Shown here one piece after another: positions 52,968 through 61,385 of a DNA stretch of 64,000 nt. The notes below the pieces were generated by a model. The model saw only the letters and a list, made by a program, of their open reading frames with translations. It was not told the DNA's origin and did no database searches. Location of the stretch: NCBI RefSeq assembly GCF_007751035.1, contig NZ_CP036433.1, positions 9,467,001-9,531,000 on the forward strand. The letters are read 5' to 3'. The stretch's first letter is position 1. Each line of letters opens with the position of its first letter. The stretch is from Lignipirellula cremea. Its GTDB lineage: Bacteria > Planctomycetota > Planctomycetia > Pirellulales > Pirellulaceae. The position numbers and the translations under genes were made by a program.

Positions 52968-54809
52968 ATGTTTCCTATGGCTCGCACGCTCGCACGCACC
53001 ATTGAAGAGCTGGACCAGGCCGGACGGCTGGTGCGCATCGAGTCCGAGGTCGACCCCTTCCTGGAAGCGGCGGAAATCCAGCGGCGCGTCTATCGGTCAG
53101 GCGGTCCTGCCGTCTATTTCAGTCGACTGCGGGGCTGCCGTTTTCCGGCCGTTTCCAACCTGTTCGGCACGATCGACCAGGCCCGCTTTCTGTTCCGCCA
53201 TACGCTGGAATCGGTCCGCCGCCTGATCGAACTGAAGATCGACCCGAACGAGTTCTGGCGCCGGCCGACCCGCTACTGGAAGGCGCCCTGGGCCGCGCTG
53301 GGCATGCTGCCCAAAGTGCGGCGCGGTCGCTTGCGCTCCTGGCAATCGATCCGCGTGGGCGAGCTGCCGCAGATTGTCTCCTGGCCCGACGACGGCGGCG
53401 CGTTCATCACCCTGCCCCAGGTTTTCAGCGAGAACGTCGAACAGCCCGGCGTGATGCATTCCAACCTGGGCATGTACCGCGTGCAGCTTTCCGGCGGGCA
53501 GTACGCCCCCGACCAGGAGATCGGCCTGCACTACCAGATTCACCGCGGGATCGGCGTGCATCATGCGGCCGCCCTGCGACAGAACAAGCCGTTTCGCGTC
53601 AATATTTTTGTCGGCGGAACGCCCTCCATGACGCTCGCGGCCGTGATGCCGTTGCCGGAAGGGATGTCGGAATTGACTTTCGCCGGGGCGCTGGCTGGCT
53701 TTCGTATCCCACTACTGGCCGAGCCCGACCGTCTGCCCGTTTATCGCGACGCCGACTTTATTATCCGCGGCGTGGTGGAGCCCAACAGACTGTTGCCGGA
53801 AGGCCCCTTTGGCGACCACCTGGGCTATTACAGCCTGGCCCATGACTTTCCCGTGCTGCGGGTCGAGGAGGTGCTGTGCCGGGCCGACTCCGTCTGGCCG
53901 TTCACGGCCGTCGGTCGTCCCCCGCAGGAAGACACCGTCTTTGGCGAGCTGATCCACGAACTGACAGGACCTGTCATTCCAACCGTGCTGGCGGGCGTCC
54001 ACGCCGTACATGCGGTCGACGCCTCGGGCGTGCATCCGTTACTGCTGGCGATCGGCAGTGAACGTTACACGCCGTACCGCCGCGACGATCGACCGGCCGA
54101 ACTGCTCACGCAGGCTTCCGCCATTCTGGGCCAGGGGCAAATGTCGCTGGCCAAGTATCTGTTCATTGTGAACCGCGACGACGACCCTGAACTCCACATT
54201 CACAACGTCGCCGCGTTTCTTCAGCATGCGCTGGCCCGCGTGGACTGGCGGCGTGATCTGCACTTTCATACCTGCACCACGATCGACACCCTGGATTACT
54301 CCGGCGACGGTTTCAACGCAGGTTCCAAAGTGGTGATCGCCGCCTCCGGCCAGCCGCGGCGCGCCTTGCCGGCGCAGCTGGACTTTGACCCGCAGTTGCC
54401 GGACGGGTTCTCCCGGCCGCTGTGCCCGTTGCCTGGCGTGCTGGTGGTGCAGGCTCCTGCATACGCCAGCGCAGGACGCGACACGGCGATCGAAGAATGG
54501 ACCCGCCAGGTTGCGGCCGACGCCCCGCTGAATCGTTTTCCGCTGGTGCTGGCGGTCGACGACAGCGAGTTCACCGCCGCCAGTTTGAACAACCTGATCT
54601 GGGTCGCCTTCACGCGGAGCAACCCGGCCCGCGATCTGCATGGCGTCGGTTCCTTCACGCGCGACAAGCACTGGGGCTGTGAAGGCTCGCTGATTCTCGA
54701 TGCTCGCCGGAAACCGCATCATGCGCCGCCCCTGATCGAAGACCCGGCCGTCATGAAAAAAGTCGACGCCCTGGCCGCCCGGGAACCGGCGATCGGCAAG
54801 TACCTGTAA
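52968..54809 (+). CDS. ubiD: UbiD-family decarboxylase
   Basis: 613 aa, full family length. UbiD enzymes decarboxylate aromatic or unsaturated acids (4-hydroxybenzoate-type in ubiquinone or menaquinone synthesis) using prenylated FMN made by UbiX. Recognisable parts are the N-terminal domain with LRGCRFPAVSNLFGT, the RVQLSGGQYAP and QIHRGIGVHHA segments around the flavin site, and LLPEGPFGDHLGYYS. A second ATG three codons in (52977) is possible; neither has a strong ribosome site. No ubiX is in the window. The gene stands alone in front of the beta-lactamase-fold gene. Confidence 0.93.
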   Translation: MFPMARTLARTIEELDQAGRLVRIESEVDPFLEAAEIQRRVYRSGGPAVYFSRLRGCRFPAVSNLFGTIDQARFLFRHTLESVRRLIELKIDPNEFWRRPTRYWKAPWAALGMLPKVRRGRLRSWQSIRVGELPQIVSWPDDGGAFITLPQVFSENVEQPGVMHSNLGMYRVQLSGGQYAPDQEIGLHYQIHRGIGVHHAAALRQNKPFRVNIFVGGTPSMTLAAVMPLPEGMSELTFAGALAGFRIPLLAEPDRLPVYRDADFIIRGVVEPNRLLPEGPFGDHLGYYSLAHDFPVLRVEEVLCRADSVWPFTAVGRPPQEDTVFGELIHELTGPVIPTVLAGVHAVHAVDASGVHPLLLAIGSERYTPYRRDDRPAELLTQASAILGQGQMSLAKYLFIVNRDDDPELHIHNVAAFLQHALARVDWRRDLHFHTCTTIDTLDYSGDGFNAGSKVVIAASGQPRRALPAQLDFDPQLPDGFSRPLCPLPGVLVVQAPAYASAGRDTAIEEWTRQVAADAPLNRFPLVLAVDDSEFTAASLNNLIWVAFTRSNPARDLHGVGSFTRDKHWGCEGSLILDARRKPHHAPPLIEDPAVMKKVDALAAREPAIGKYL

Positions 54810-55013
54810 GCCGGCCCGCTGCCTGCCTGGCGGATTGCTGTCAGGAGATTCGCCGTTCGGGCTATCGCCGGCGGGGGGATCACCCTTAGAATGGTGGGCG
54901 GATGGACCGAAGAGTTGCTGCGCCCGGCTGGGATGACGGCAGGCTCGAAGCATTGCTGCGATACGCGCGGAATGCGGCGGAACAGGAGTTTGTTGCAAAA
55001 GGGGCGCACTGCT

Positions 55014-55754
55014 TTGAAAGTTGTGATTCTAGGGACGGCCGGCTATCGACCGAACGATCACCGCCAAACGACCTGCGTCATGCTGCCGGAATCGGGAGTC
55101 CTGCTGGATGCTGGCACCAGTATCTATCGGGCGGCCGAGTATCTCACCACCGATACGCTGGATATCTTCCTCAGCCACGCTCACCTGGACCATATTTTTG
55201 GGCTGACAGTGCTGCACGATCTGCTGCACCTGAGGCCGTTATCGCGGGTGACGCTGCATGCCGAGGCGGAGAAGCTCGCCGCCGTGGAACAGCACCTGTT
55301 TCATCCGTCGCTGTTTCCGGTTCGCCCGCCGCTGGACACCGAGATCCTGGCTGCCGAGGTGCAGCTGGCCTGCGGCGGCCGGTTGACGAGCTTTCCGGTC
55401 GTGCATCCCGGCGGCGCCCGCGGCTACCGGATCGACTGGCCCGACCGCAGCCTGGCCTATGTGACCGACACCACGGCCAACATCGACGCCCCCTATGTAC
55501 AGCATATCCAGGGAGTCGACCTGCTGATCCATGAGTGCCATCTGCCCGACGGCAAAGACAAGTTCGCCCGGCTCACCGGTCACAGCTGCCTGACTCCCGT
55601 CGCCCAGGTCGCAGCCTACGCGGAAGTCGGCCGGGTCGTCCTGATCCACATGAACCCGCTGGCCGAAGGGGACGACCCGCTAGGGGTCGACAACGTCAAG
55701 TCGATCTTCCCCCACATCGAAGTCGCCCGCGACCGGCAAGAATTTGAGTTCTAA
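55014..55754 (+). CDS. Metallo-beta-lactamase-fold hydrolase
   Basis: 246 aa from a TTG at 55014 that begins LKVVILGTAGYRPN, where the family starts; AAGGGG lies about nine bases upstream. The zinc motif is SHAHLDHIFG (HxHxDH), with a later His (VVHPGG), an Asp in YVTDTTA and a C-terminal His (LIHMNP). The size and GTAGY opening resemble RNase Z or PhnP-type phosphodiesterases, so the substrate is probably a phosphodiester; which one is not decided. It follows UbiD by 204 bases. Confidence 0.85.
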   Translation: MKVVILGTAGYRPNDHRQTTCVMLPESGVLLDAGTSIYRAAEYLTTDTLDIFLSHAHLDHIFGLTVLHDLLHLRPLSRVTLHAEAEKLAAVEQHLFHPSLFPVRPPLDTEILAAEVQLACGGRLTSFPVVHPGGARGYRIDWPDRSLAYVTDTTANIDAPYVQHIQGVDLLIHECHLPDGKDKFARLTGHSCLTPVAQVAAYAEVGRVVLIHMNPLAEGDDPLGVDNVKSIFPHIEVARDRQEFEF

Positions 55755-55837
55755 CGCGGAGCGCTTTGGCAGGGGACGCGGAGCGAATTACTACCTGATT
55801 CTGGTTCGTCGTTGTGCGAACCAGCCGGCGCAGAAAG

Positions 55838-55888
55838 TCGACTTTCGCTCCGCGAAAGTACGCGTCCTTTCACGGAGTGAAAGGCGAC
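55838..55888. repeat. Dispersed palindromic repeat, best copy
   Basis: Arms GTCGACTTTCGCTCCG (55838-55853) and CGGAGTGAAAGGCGAC (55873-55888). Nested hairpins CTTTCGC-TCC-GCGAAAG (55842-55858) and CCTTTCAC-GGA-GTGAAAGG (55866-55884) allow a cross-like fold. Another degenerate piece (CTTTCACGTTCCGAG to CGACTTTCGTC) lies at 55940-55974. Confidence 0.75.
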
Positions 55889-56011
55889 TGACCGGCGTCT
55901 GTCCTTCCTTAAAACGACGAACGAGGATCGATCAGTTATTCCTTTCACGTTCCGAGCAAAAGGCGACTGACCGTCGACTTTCGTCAGATAAAAATTCCTC
56001 GCGCCGTGAAT

Positions 56012-57220
56012 CTACACGCTGGTCGTTTGCTCACTTGGCTGGGGCGTTGTGGCGGCGGGGCGCAGGCCGGGCTGCTTGCGGTGGTAGATCGCTTCGATCA
56101 GCTCTTCGTAGCCGACGACCATCCGTTCCAGCGACCAGCGGTCGACCACCTTGCGACGACCGGCCGATCCCAGGGCGGCGGCCAGCGCCGGGTCCGATAA
56201 CAGGGTGTAAGCCCGGGCCGCAATTTCATCGGCGTGGCCCGGTTCGGCCAGATACCCGGTGACGCCAGGCTCGACGCTTTCGGCCACCGAACCGACGCGG
56301 GTGGAAACGACCGGCAGGCCGGTCGCCATCGCTTCCAGGATGGAAACCGGATTCGCCTCGTTGTGCGAAGTCAGCAGGAACAGGTCCAGCGCCGCCAGCA
56401 GCTCGGGCACATCGGAACGGGACCCCAGAAAATGCACGTGCGATTCAATCGGTCGTCCCGCCACGGCGGCCGTCAGCTTCTCCCGTTCGGGTCCGTCGCC
56501 CACCAGCAGAAAGTGGGTCTCCGGCAGGTCATGCTGCAGCAGCGCGGCCGCCCTCAGAAAAAGAAGGTGATTCTTCTCCGGCCGCAAGGCGGCCACAATC
56601 CCGACCAGCGGAGCGTCGGCCGGAATGCCCAGCTCGGCGCGGAGTCGGGCCCGTTGCTCAGGCGCGGGTCGAAAGCGTTGCACGTCGACGCCGTTGGGGA
56701 TCACGTGGACTTTCTCGGCCGGGAACTTTTCGTTCTCGACCAGGTGCCGGCCATGCTCGCTGGCAACGCCAATAAAGCCGTCGGTGATCGGCGTCAGCCA
56801 GCGATTCAAACGGCCCACGCCGTCTGGCCAGCCGGTCGAGTGCAACGCCGACAACACGACCGGGCAGCCCGCCCGCCAGGCGGCCAGGCGTCCCCAGAAC
56901 ATTTTATCGCCGGCGCCGACGGTCACCACGGCGTCGATCCGCCGGTCGCGCAGCAGGTTCGTCAAACGGCCCAGCACGCGGCAATCGTACTTGCCGCCCA
57001 GCAGGCCATGGTGCACCGGCATCTCCTGCGCCAGTTCTTCGCCCAGCGGACCGAGCTCTTTCAGGCAGCAGATTTCCGGCTGGATGCGGGTGCGATCCAG
57101 GCGGCGAACCAGATTGACGAGCAGTGTTTCCGCCCCGCCGATCGGCATGCTGGTGATCAAAAACATGGTCCGCAAGGGACGCGTTTCCGTCGCAGACGTT
57201 ACGGTTGATTGTCGGGACAT
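56012..57220 (-). CDS. Glycosyltransferase family 4
   Basis: 402 aa, GT-B fold. The N-terminal domain has a GGAETLLVNLVRRL motif near the start. The C-terminal domain has GIVAALRPEKNH, FLLVGDGPEREKL and the catalytic-type HNEANPVSILEAMATG (E-x7-E), all typical of GT4 retaining enzymes. It adds a sugar to a lipid-linked or polysaccharide acceptor in the cytoplasm. The ATG overlaps the flippase stop by 22 bases, so the two are co-expressed. Confidence 0.93.
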   Translation of the reverse strand: MSRQSTVTSATETRPLRTMFLITSMPIGGAETLLVNLVRRLDRTRIQPEICCLKELGPLGEELAQEMPVHHGLLGGKYDCRVLGRLTNLLRDRRIDAVVTVGAGDKMFWGRLAAWRAGCPVVLSALHSTGWPDGVGRLNRWLTPITDGFIGVASEHGRHLVENEKFPAEKVHVIPNGVDVQRFRPAPEQRARLRAELGIPADAPLVGIVAALRPEKNHLLFLRAAALLQHDLPETHFLLVGDGPEREKLTAAVAGRPIESHVHFLGSRSDVPELLAALDLFLLTSHNEANPVSILEAMATGLPVVSTRVGSVAESVEPGVTGYLAEPGHADEIAARAYTLLSDPALAAALGSAGRRKVVDRWSLERMVVGYEELIEAIYHRKQPGLRPAATTPQPSEQTTSV

Positions 57221-58767
57221 GACGAGAGCCTTGTACGGTGTCGAAGTTTGTCACAAAGCAGGCGGAAAGCGGCGTCGAGCTCGACCCGATCCTCCTGCGA
57301 AAAATACCAGCGGTACGGCATGGCCAGCAGCACGAACGCCAACAAGCCGATCGCCCCCGGCAACGGCCCGCCCAGCAGCAATATCGGCAACAGCGCCGCG
57401 CACCAGCCGCCGCAATCCATCTTCATGCCGCTGCGACTGCTTAACCCCAGCAGCAGCACCAGGGCGGTTGCATTGGCCGCGGCCGTCGCCGCCACGGCGC
57501 CCGGCAGTCCCCACCAGGGAACCAGCACGGCGTTAAGCGAAAAGTTCAGGATCAATCCCAGGAACAGCGCCAGGCTGGCGAGCTTTGCTTTCTCGGCGCA
57601 CCACAGATAGTTCTGCGTCACGATGAGCAGGCTGAACCACACGCAGTAAGCCGTGGTGCCCGGCATCACCGCCAGCCCTTCGGCGTAACGTCCATTCAGC
57701 GCCCAGGCGAACAGCCAGGGCGACCCCAGCAGAATCCCCACGCCGGCCAGCGTGAATCCCAGCGATAACAATTTGAGCGCCAGCAGCACGCGCCGGGCGA
57801 CCAGCTGCTGGCGGCCGACTTCCCATTCGTGCGACAGGTACGGCAGAATCACCCCGCCCAGCATGCCGGCCAGGCTGACCAGCAACAACGGCGTCACGCG
57901 ACTGCTGTGGTACTGCCCGACCAGACTCTGCGCTAGCGACGTATCGCCCTGGGCAAAGTGCAGAATCATATAGCGGTCGGCCGCATCGAACAGATTGGAG
58001 AGCAGATTGATGACCCAGACCCAGCCCGCAAAAGGGATCAGCTTGCTCCACAGATCGCGATGCGAAAGCGCGGTTTCGGTCGTTCCCGACAGCGAGCTAA
58101 AGCAGCTCCGTGTGAACCAGATCGCCGCCGCCATTCCGCCCAGACAGGCAACCACATAAGCCGTAACCAGGGAGCTGACTCCGCCGCCAAACCCGGCCAG
58201 CAGGGAAACGCCCAGCAGCGTAAACAGCATGCTATGGACAAACTGCATGACCGACGACGCCCTGACCTGGCGGAGTGCGATCAGCAGCTCGTTGATAAAA
58301 TTGAAAACGATCGCACAGGCCAAAGCGACGGCCAGCCAGCGGACCAGACCGCCCAGCGAACGCTCTTTGAACACCACCCAGGCGGCGGCCTCGCTGGCGC
58401 AAAACAGGAGGGAAACGCCCAGCAGACCCAGCAAGGTGGAAACGATCGTCGTGCGCCGCAGGAACGGCCGCAGTTGCCCGCGACGATGATAATACTCGGC
58501 GTAACGGCCAAAGGATCCCGGCAATCCCAGTACAGCCAAAGGCGCCGCCAGCATCAGAAAGCTGAACGCCAGCGACCATTGTCCCAGCTGTTCATCGGTC
58601 AGCAAGCGACAGAAAACGACGTTCCGGCCAAAGCCAATCAAACGCTGCAGGATCGTCATCGCCAGCATGAACGCCATGCCCAAGGCGAGCGAATCGGTGG
58701 GCAGCGAAACGGGCGAACCTGAGTCAGCTGGGGTGACTGATCCCGCCTGGTCCGAAGGTGCATTCAT
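57199..58767 (-). CDS. Polysaccharide flippase (Wzx/MATE-type)
   Basis: 522 aa with about twelve to fourteen membrane helices. The start matches oligosaccharide flippases (LQRLIGFGRNVVFCRLLTDEQLGQWSLAF), and a conserved mid-segment AADRYMILHFAQGDTSLAQSL follows. It moves a lipid-linked repeat unit across the inner membrane. Paired with the GT4, it is part of an exopolysaccharide or O-antigen-type cluster. Confidence 0.85.
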   Translation of the reverse strand: MNAPSDQAGSVTPADSGSPVSLPTDSLALGMAFMLAMTILQRLIGFGRNVVFCRLLTDEQLGQWSLAFSFLMLAAPLAVLGLPGSFGRYAEYYHRRGQLRPFLRRTTIVSTLLGLLGVSLLFCASEAAAWVVFKERSLGGLVRWLAVALACAIVFNFINELLIALRQVRASSVMQFVHSMLFTLLGVSLLAGFGGGVSSLVTAYVVACLGGMAAAIWFTRSCFSSLSGTTETALSHRDLWSKLIPFAGWVWVINLLSNLFDAADRYMILHFAQGDTSLAQSLVGQYHSSRVTPLLLVSLAGMLGGVILPYLSHEWEVGRQQLVARRVLLALKLLSLGFTLAGVGILLGSPWLFAWALNGRYAEGLAVMPGTTAYCVWFSLLIVTQNYLWCAEKAKLASLALFLGLILNFSLNAVLVPWWGLPGAVAATAAANATALVLLLGLSSRSGMKMDCGGWCAALLPILLLGGPLPGAIGLLAFVLLAMPYRWYFSQEDRVELDAAFRLLCDKLRHRTRLSSCPDNQP

Positions 58768-59116
58768 GGCGGCAGCAAGCGAAAGAAAAATCCCGGAAAG
58801 ATACGTCCCGCATCGGGAGTCTTCCCAGGCAAGCCGGAAGGAAGTCTGCTGCGGTCCTTAGAGACCACAGGCAGCGCCGGCGGGTCGAATCCGCCTGGCC
58901 GGCGGCGCCCGCTTGTCGCCTTGGCTACCAGGGTGAGGGGAAGGCGACGTCCGACGCGGGTGCGAGAACAAAGGTGTCAATCAAGCGTCAGACGCCGCCT
59001 CGCCATCACTCGTGGCGTCGGCCAACACACAACTCTAGGTTGCAAAAAAGGGCGCGCGCGCAGAAAGTTGGGGCGACAGAAAAAAGAGCGCCCGTTCGCG
59101 GCCGAAGGGATCGCGG
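58768..59116. other. Intergenic region left of the IS element
   Basis: 349 bases. No supported gene. A GC-rich inverted segment (GGCGG-GTCGAAT-CCGCC at about 58877-58893) can fold. Confidence 0.5.
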
Positions 59117-59125
59117 TTGCTGTGG
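59117..59125 (+). repeat. 9-bp target-site duplication, left copy (TTGCTGTGG)
   Basis: Identical to 60644-60652 on the other side of the IS element, so it is the direct repeat made by insertion. Confidence 0.9.
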
Positions 59126-60643
59126 CGAATGGCATTCAATCCGCGTAACTCTTTATTCTTTGCCGGGTTGGTGGCTGTGACGGGGCTTGGTCATGAGCTT
59201 GTACGGATTGGGCCGGCGTTTGCGGACTCGCGGTTCGTAGCGGTCCGGGCGATTGCCAACGACATGCTGCAAGCAGCAATCATAAAACACGTCGCAGAGC
59301 GGATCGGCGTCCCCTGTCATGCACAACACCGGCAGCAACTCGTTAAGCGTTTGCATCGTCCCCTTAAAGCTGATTTGCCAGGGTTGCACGTCGCCGCGGA
59401 TCGCTGCCTCGCACATCATCTGACGGACCAAGTTATAGGCCGTGAAGTGAGCTCGGATTTCGTTCCGCACACGATGGGGTTGCTTGCAGCGCAAGTGGTC
59501 CATTTGCATCACCGTTTTCAACGATCTTAGATTTAATTCTGCTTGCCACCGCCGACGATAAAGAGCCGCCAGATCCTCCTTGTTGTACTCGATGTCGTCG
59601 AGCAAGTTGGTCACAATGATGACCTCACGCGTGCGAAAGCCGGGCGTGGCGATCCGCACCCGGATCTCACGCAGTGTCAGGAATACGTCATAGCCGGCGT
59701 ACTCTTCTGCGGTCATCCAGGCAGGCCGTGGCGGCTTGTCCCAGAACACCGCGTGTTCGTCTTTGCTGTAGCGCACGCCGGTGCGGAAATCGGTCCTTCG
59801 CGATTGATGTTTTCGCAGCACCACATGCACCCCTCGGGCCAGCTGCCGGGCGATGTCGAACCAGCCAGAATAGGCTCGATCTGCGAGATAAACGTCGTCT
59901 TCTTCGAGGATTTTGTCGATCTCACGGAACAGGCTGACCTCGGCCGTCAGCTTGCCTTTATAGCGACCCATGGCGGCTTCCAGCACGACGCCGGTGGCCA
60001 GGCCGAAGAAGACCACCATCCGCATGATGGGAAATCCACAGCCGGGTTTTTGCCCCGCCATTTGCGGATAGGCTTCTTGGTTTTCAGGAGTGTCAGCCAT
60101 TGTCAGCGTGCAACCGTCGCCGACGATAACGCGATGTCCTCGCCAGAGCCATTGATCGGGGACGGAATCTTCGATCGCGGCGCCAGAATCTGTCACCAGG
60201 CGGTGCATGCCGGCTTCGTTAAGTTTGTCTCGCGCCATGCAGTAGGCGCCGCTTAGAGCGGCAGGAATCGGCAGGCCTTTAGCGGCGCGAAAGGCGATCA
60301 ATTTGGCAACCGCCTGGACGCAGTTGTGGCCGGAAGTGAGGGTTTGCGAGAGGAACACCCAAACGGTGACGGCGGTGTCGTAAATTCGCGCGGAATCGAG
60401 GATTGTACTTGCGTCGCCAAAGCTGGATCGGATAGTCTGTTGATCGATCAGCGCAGCGAAGAACAGTTGATCATCACGTCGGGCCGCAGCCAACCGCGAG
60501 CGAAAAGAATCGAACATCGAAGGGGCCTCCTTGCCTTTGAGAATTTGAGCGTTCCCAAAGAATATGCCCGCGAGGCCCCTTCCTTGTCGATATCAACTTA
60601 TCCGCTAGCCCGAGAAGGACTTAGGCGGATTGAGTGCCATTCG
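59126..60643 (-). mobile_element. Complete IS4-family insertion sequence, about 1.52 kb
   Basis: Bounded by inverted repeats 59126-59148 (CGAATGGCATTCAATCCGCG and three more bases) and 60621-60643, matching at 21 of 23 positions, and flanked by an exact 9-bp direct repeat. One intact transposase fills it. The intact frame and exact target duplication point to a fairly recent insertion. Confidence 0.93.
59153..60517 (-). CDS. IS4-family DDE transposase
   Basis: 454 aa. First Asp in VIVGDGCTLTMADTPEN, second in VYLADRAYSG, and the family's YREK signature in LYRRRWQAELNLRSLK (Y-x2-R-x3-E-x6-K) with the catalytic Glu. The C-terminal KQPHRVRNEIRAHFTAYNLVRQM is also typical. The stop lies four bases from the left inverted repeat. 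It cuts and pastes the element in the DDE mechanism. Confidence 0.95.
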   Translation of the reverse strand: MFDSFRSRLAAARRDDQLFFAALIDQQTIRSSFGDASTILDSARIYDTAVTVWVFLSQTLTSGHNCVQAVAKLIAFRAAKGLPIPAALSGAYCMARDKLNEAGMHRLVTDSGAAIEDSVPDQWLWRGHRVIVGDGCTLTMADTPENQEAYPQMAGQKPGCGFPIMRMVVFFGLATGVVLEAAMGRYKGKLTAEVSLFREIDKILEEDDVYLADRAYSGWFDIARQLARGVHVVLRKHQSRRTDFRTGVRYSKDEHAVFWDKPPRPAWMTAEEYAGYDVFLTLREIRVRIATPGFRTREVIIVTNLLDDIEYNKEDLAALYRRRWQAELNLRSLKTVMQMDHLRCKQPHRVRNEIRAHFTAYNLVRQMMCEAAIRGDVQPWQISFKGTMQTLNELLPVLCMTGDADPLCDVFYDCCLQHVVGNRPDRYEPRVRKRRPNPYKLMTKPRHSHQPGKE

Positions 60644-60652
60644 TTGCTGTGG
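60644..60652 (+). repeat. 9-bp target-site duplication, right copy (TTGCTGTGG)
   Basis: Matches the left copy exactly. Confidence 0.9.
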
Positions 60653-60764
60653 CGGAGTTCGTGGATTAGCGGCCCAACAGGACGAATGCAAACCACTCGA
60701 AAGGGGTGATAGTATTCACCACCCCCCCGGGCTGGGAAATGTTGGCGATTTTAACGATCAGGTT

Positions 60765-60794
60765 ATTTACAGCGGGTAATTCTTTTCTCTATGA
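60765..60794 (+). promoter_or_regulatory. Putative sigma70 promoter of the small secreted protein
   Basis: TTTACA (60765-60770), 18-base spacer, TATGAT (60789-60794). The initiation point near 60801 would give a leader of about 37 bases before the ATG at 60838. Confidence 0.55.
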
Positions 60795-60837
60795 TGCCTC
60801 TGCAAATTCCCCCCCTCTTTTCCTCGGAAGGACAATC

Positions 60838-61257
60838 ATGGTCTGCAAGCGTATTGGTTTGTCGGTTGCCGTTCTCGCCGTGTCGCTGCTTTTCGTTTCG
60901 ACGGAAACCGCGCAGGCCCAGTCCCGCGTGGAGCGCACCTATCTGCGATTGATCGAAAATATCACCAGCAACTTTGAGAAGGGGGCGGAACGTCTTTGCT
61001 CATCGGCAGTCCGCGCCGTCAACGCCACGGCTCGCCGCAGCCCGTCGGCCGCCGCCCGGCTCGCCGCCAGCTATGTCAATTCGGCCAATCACGCGTCCAC
61101 GATCGCGATCCGGACCGTCCAGCAGCTCGGACGTGCTTTGCCGAGTTCCCCGACCATCGACGCTGCCCTGCTGGATGCCCAGGCCCGCATCGCGGCCGCA
61201 CGCGACGCCTGCATCGCGATGATCCAGGCCGCCGCCGCAGGCCCGACCACCGCGTAG
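60838..61257 (+). CDS. Small secreted Ala-rich helical protein, unknown function
   Basis: 139 aa from the ATG at 60838 with GGAAGGA upstream. Signal peptide with AQA-QS cleavage near 29 (VAVLAVSLLFVSTETAQA). The mature part is about 110 residues, mostly Ala-rich amphipathic helices (LRLIENITSNFEKGAERL, AARLAASYVNSANHAS, AALLDAQARIAAARDACIAMIQAAA) with two Cys. No known domain. It has its own promoter-like sequence and a strong terminator, so it is expressed alone. It was probably already there before the IS, which lies about 200 bases upstream. Confidence 0.72.
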   Translation: MVCKRIGLSVAVLAVSLLFVSTETAQAQSRVERTYLRLIENITSNFEKGAERLCSSAVRAVNATARRSPSAAARLAASYVNSANHASTIAIRTVQQLGRALPSSPTIDAALLDAQARIAAARDACIAMIQAAAAGPTTA

Positions 61258-61305
61258 TCTGGCGACCACCGGAACGAGGCGATCGTTCTGCAGAAAAGCA
61301 ATAGA

Positions 61306-61333
61306 AGGCGGGCGTCGGCGCCCGCCTTTTTCT
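61306..61333 (+). terminator. Rho-independent terminator
   Basis: GGCGGGCG-TCGG-CGCCCGCC stem (10 bp with flanking AA/TT) followed by TTTTTC. It closes the small secreted protein gene. Confidence 0.9.
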
Positions 61334-61385
61334 TTAACCGATTGTCCGCGATCGCCTGGTCCCACAGGGACGCAGCAGATCGTCT

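Noticed and set aside
52604-53226. Extra gene in the spacer before UbiD
   Set aside because: Overlapping frames lack recognisable motifs and one runs into the UbiD start.
58872-58900. tRNA T-arm-like GGCGG-GTCGAAT-CCGCC
   Set aside because: It is a plain GC hairpin; the rest of a tRNA is missing.
58921-59148. Small + strand gene split by the IS element
   Set aside because: The upstream part is Arg-rich low-complexity translation with no ribosome site; joining the flanks gives only a short extra tail.
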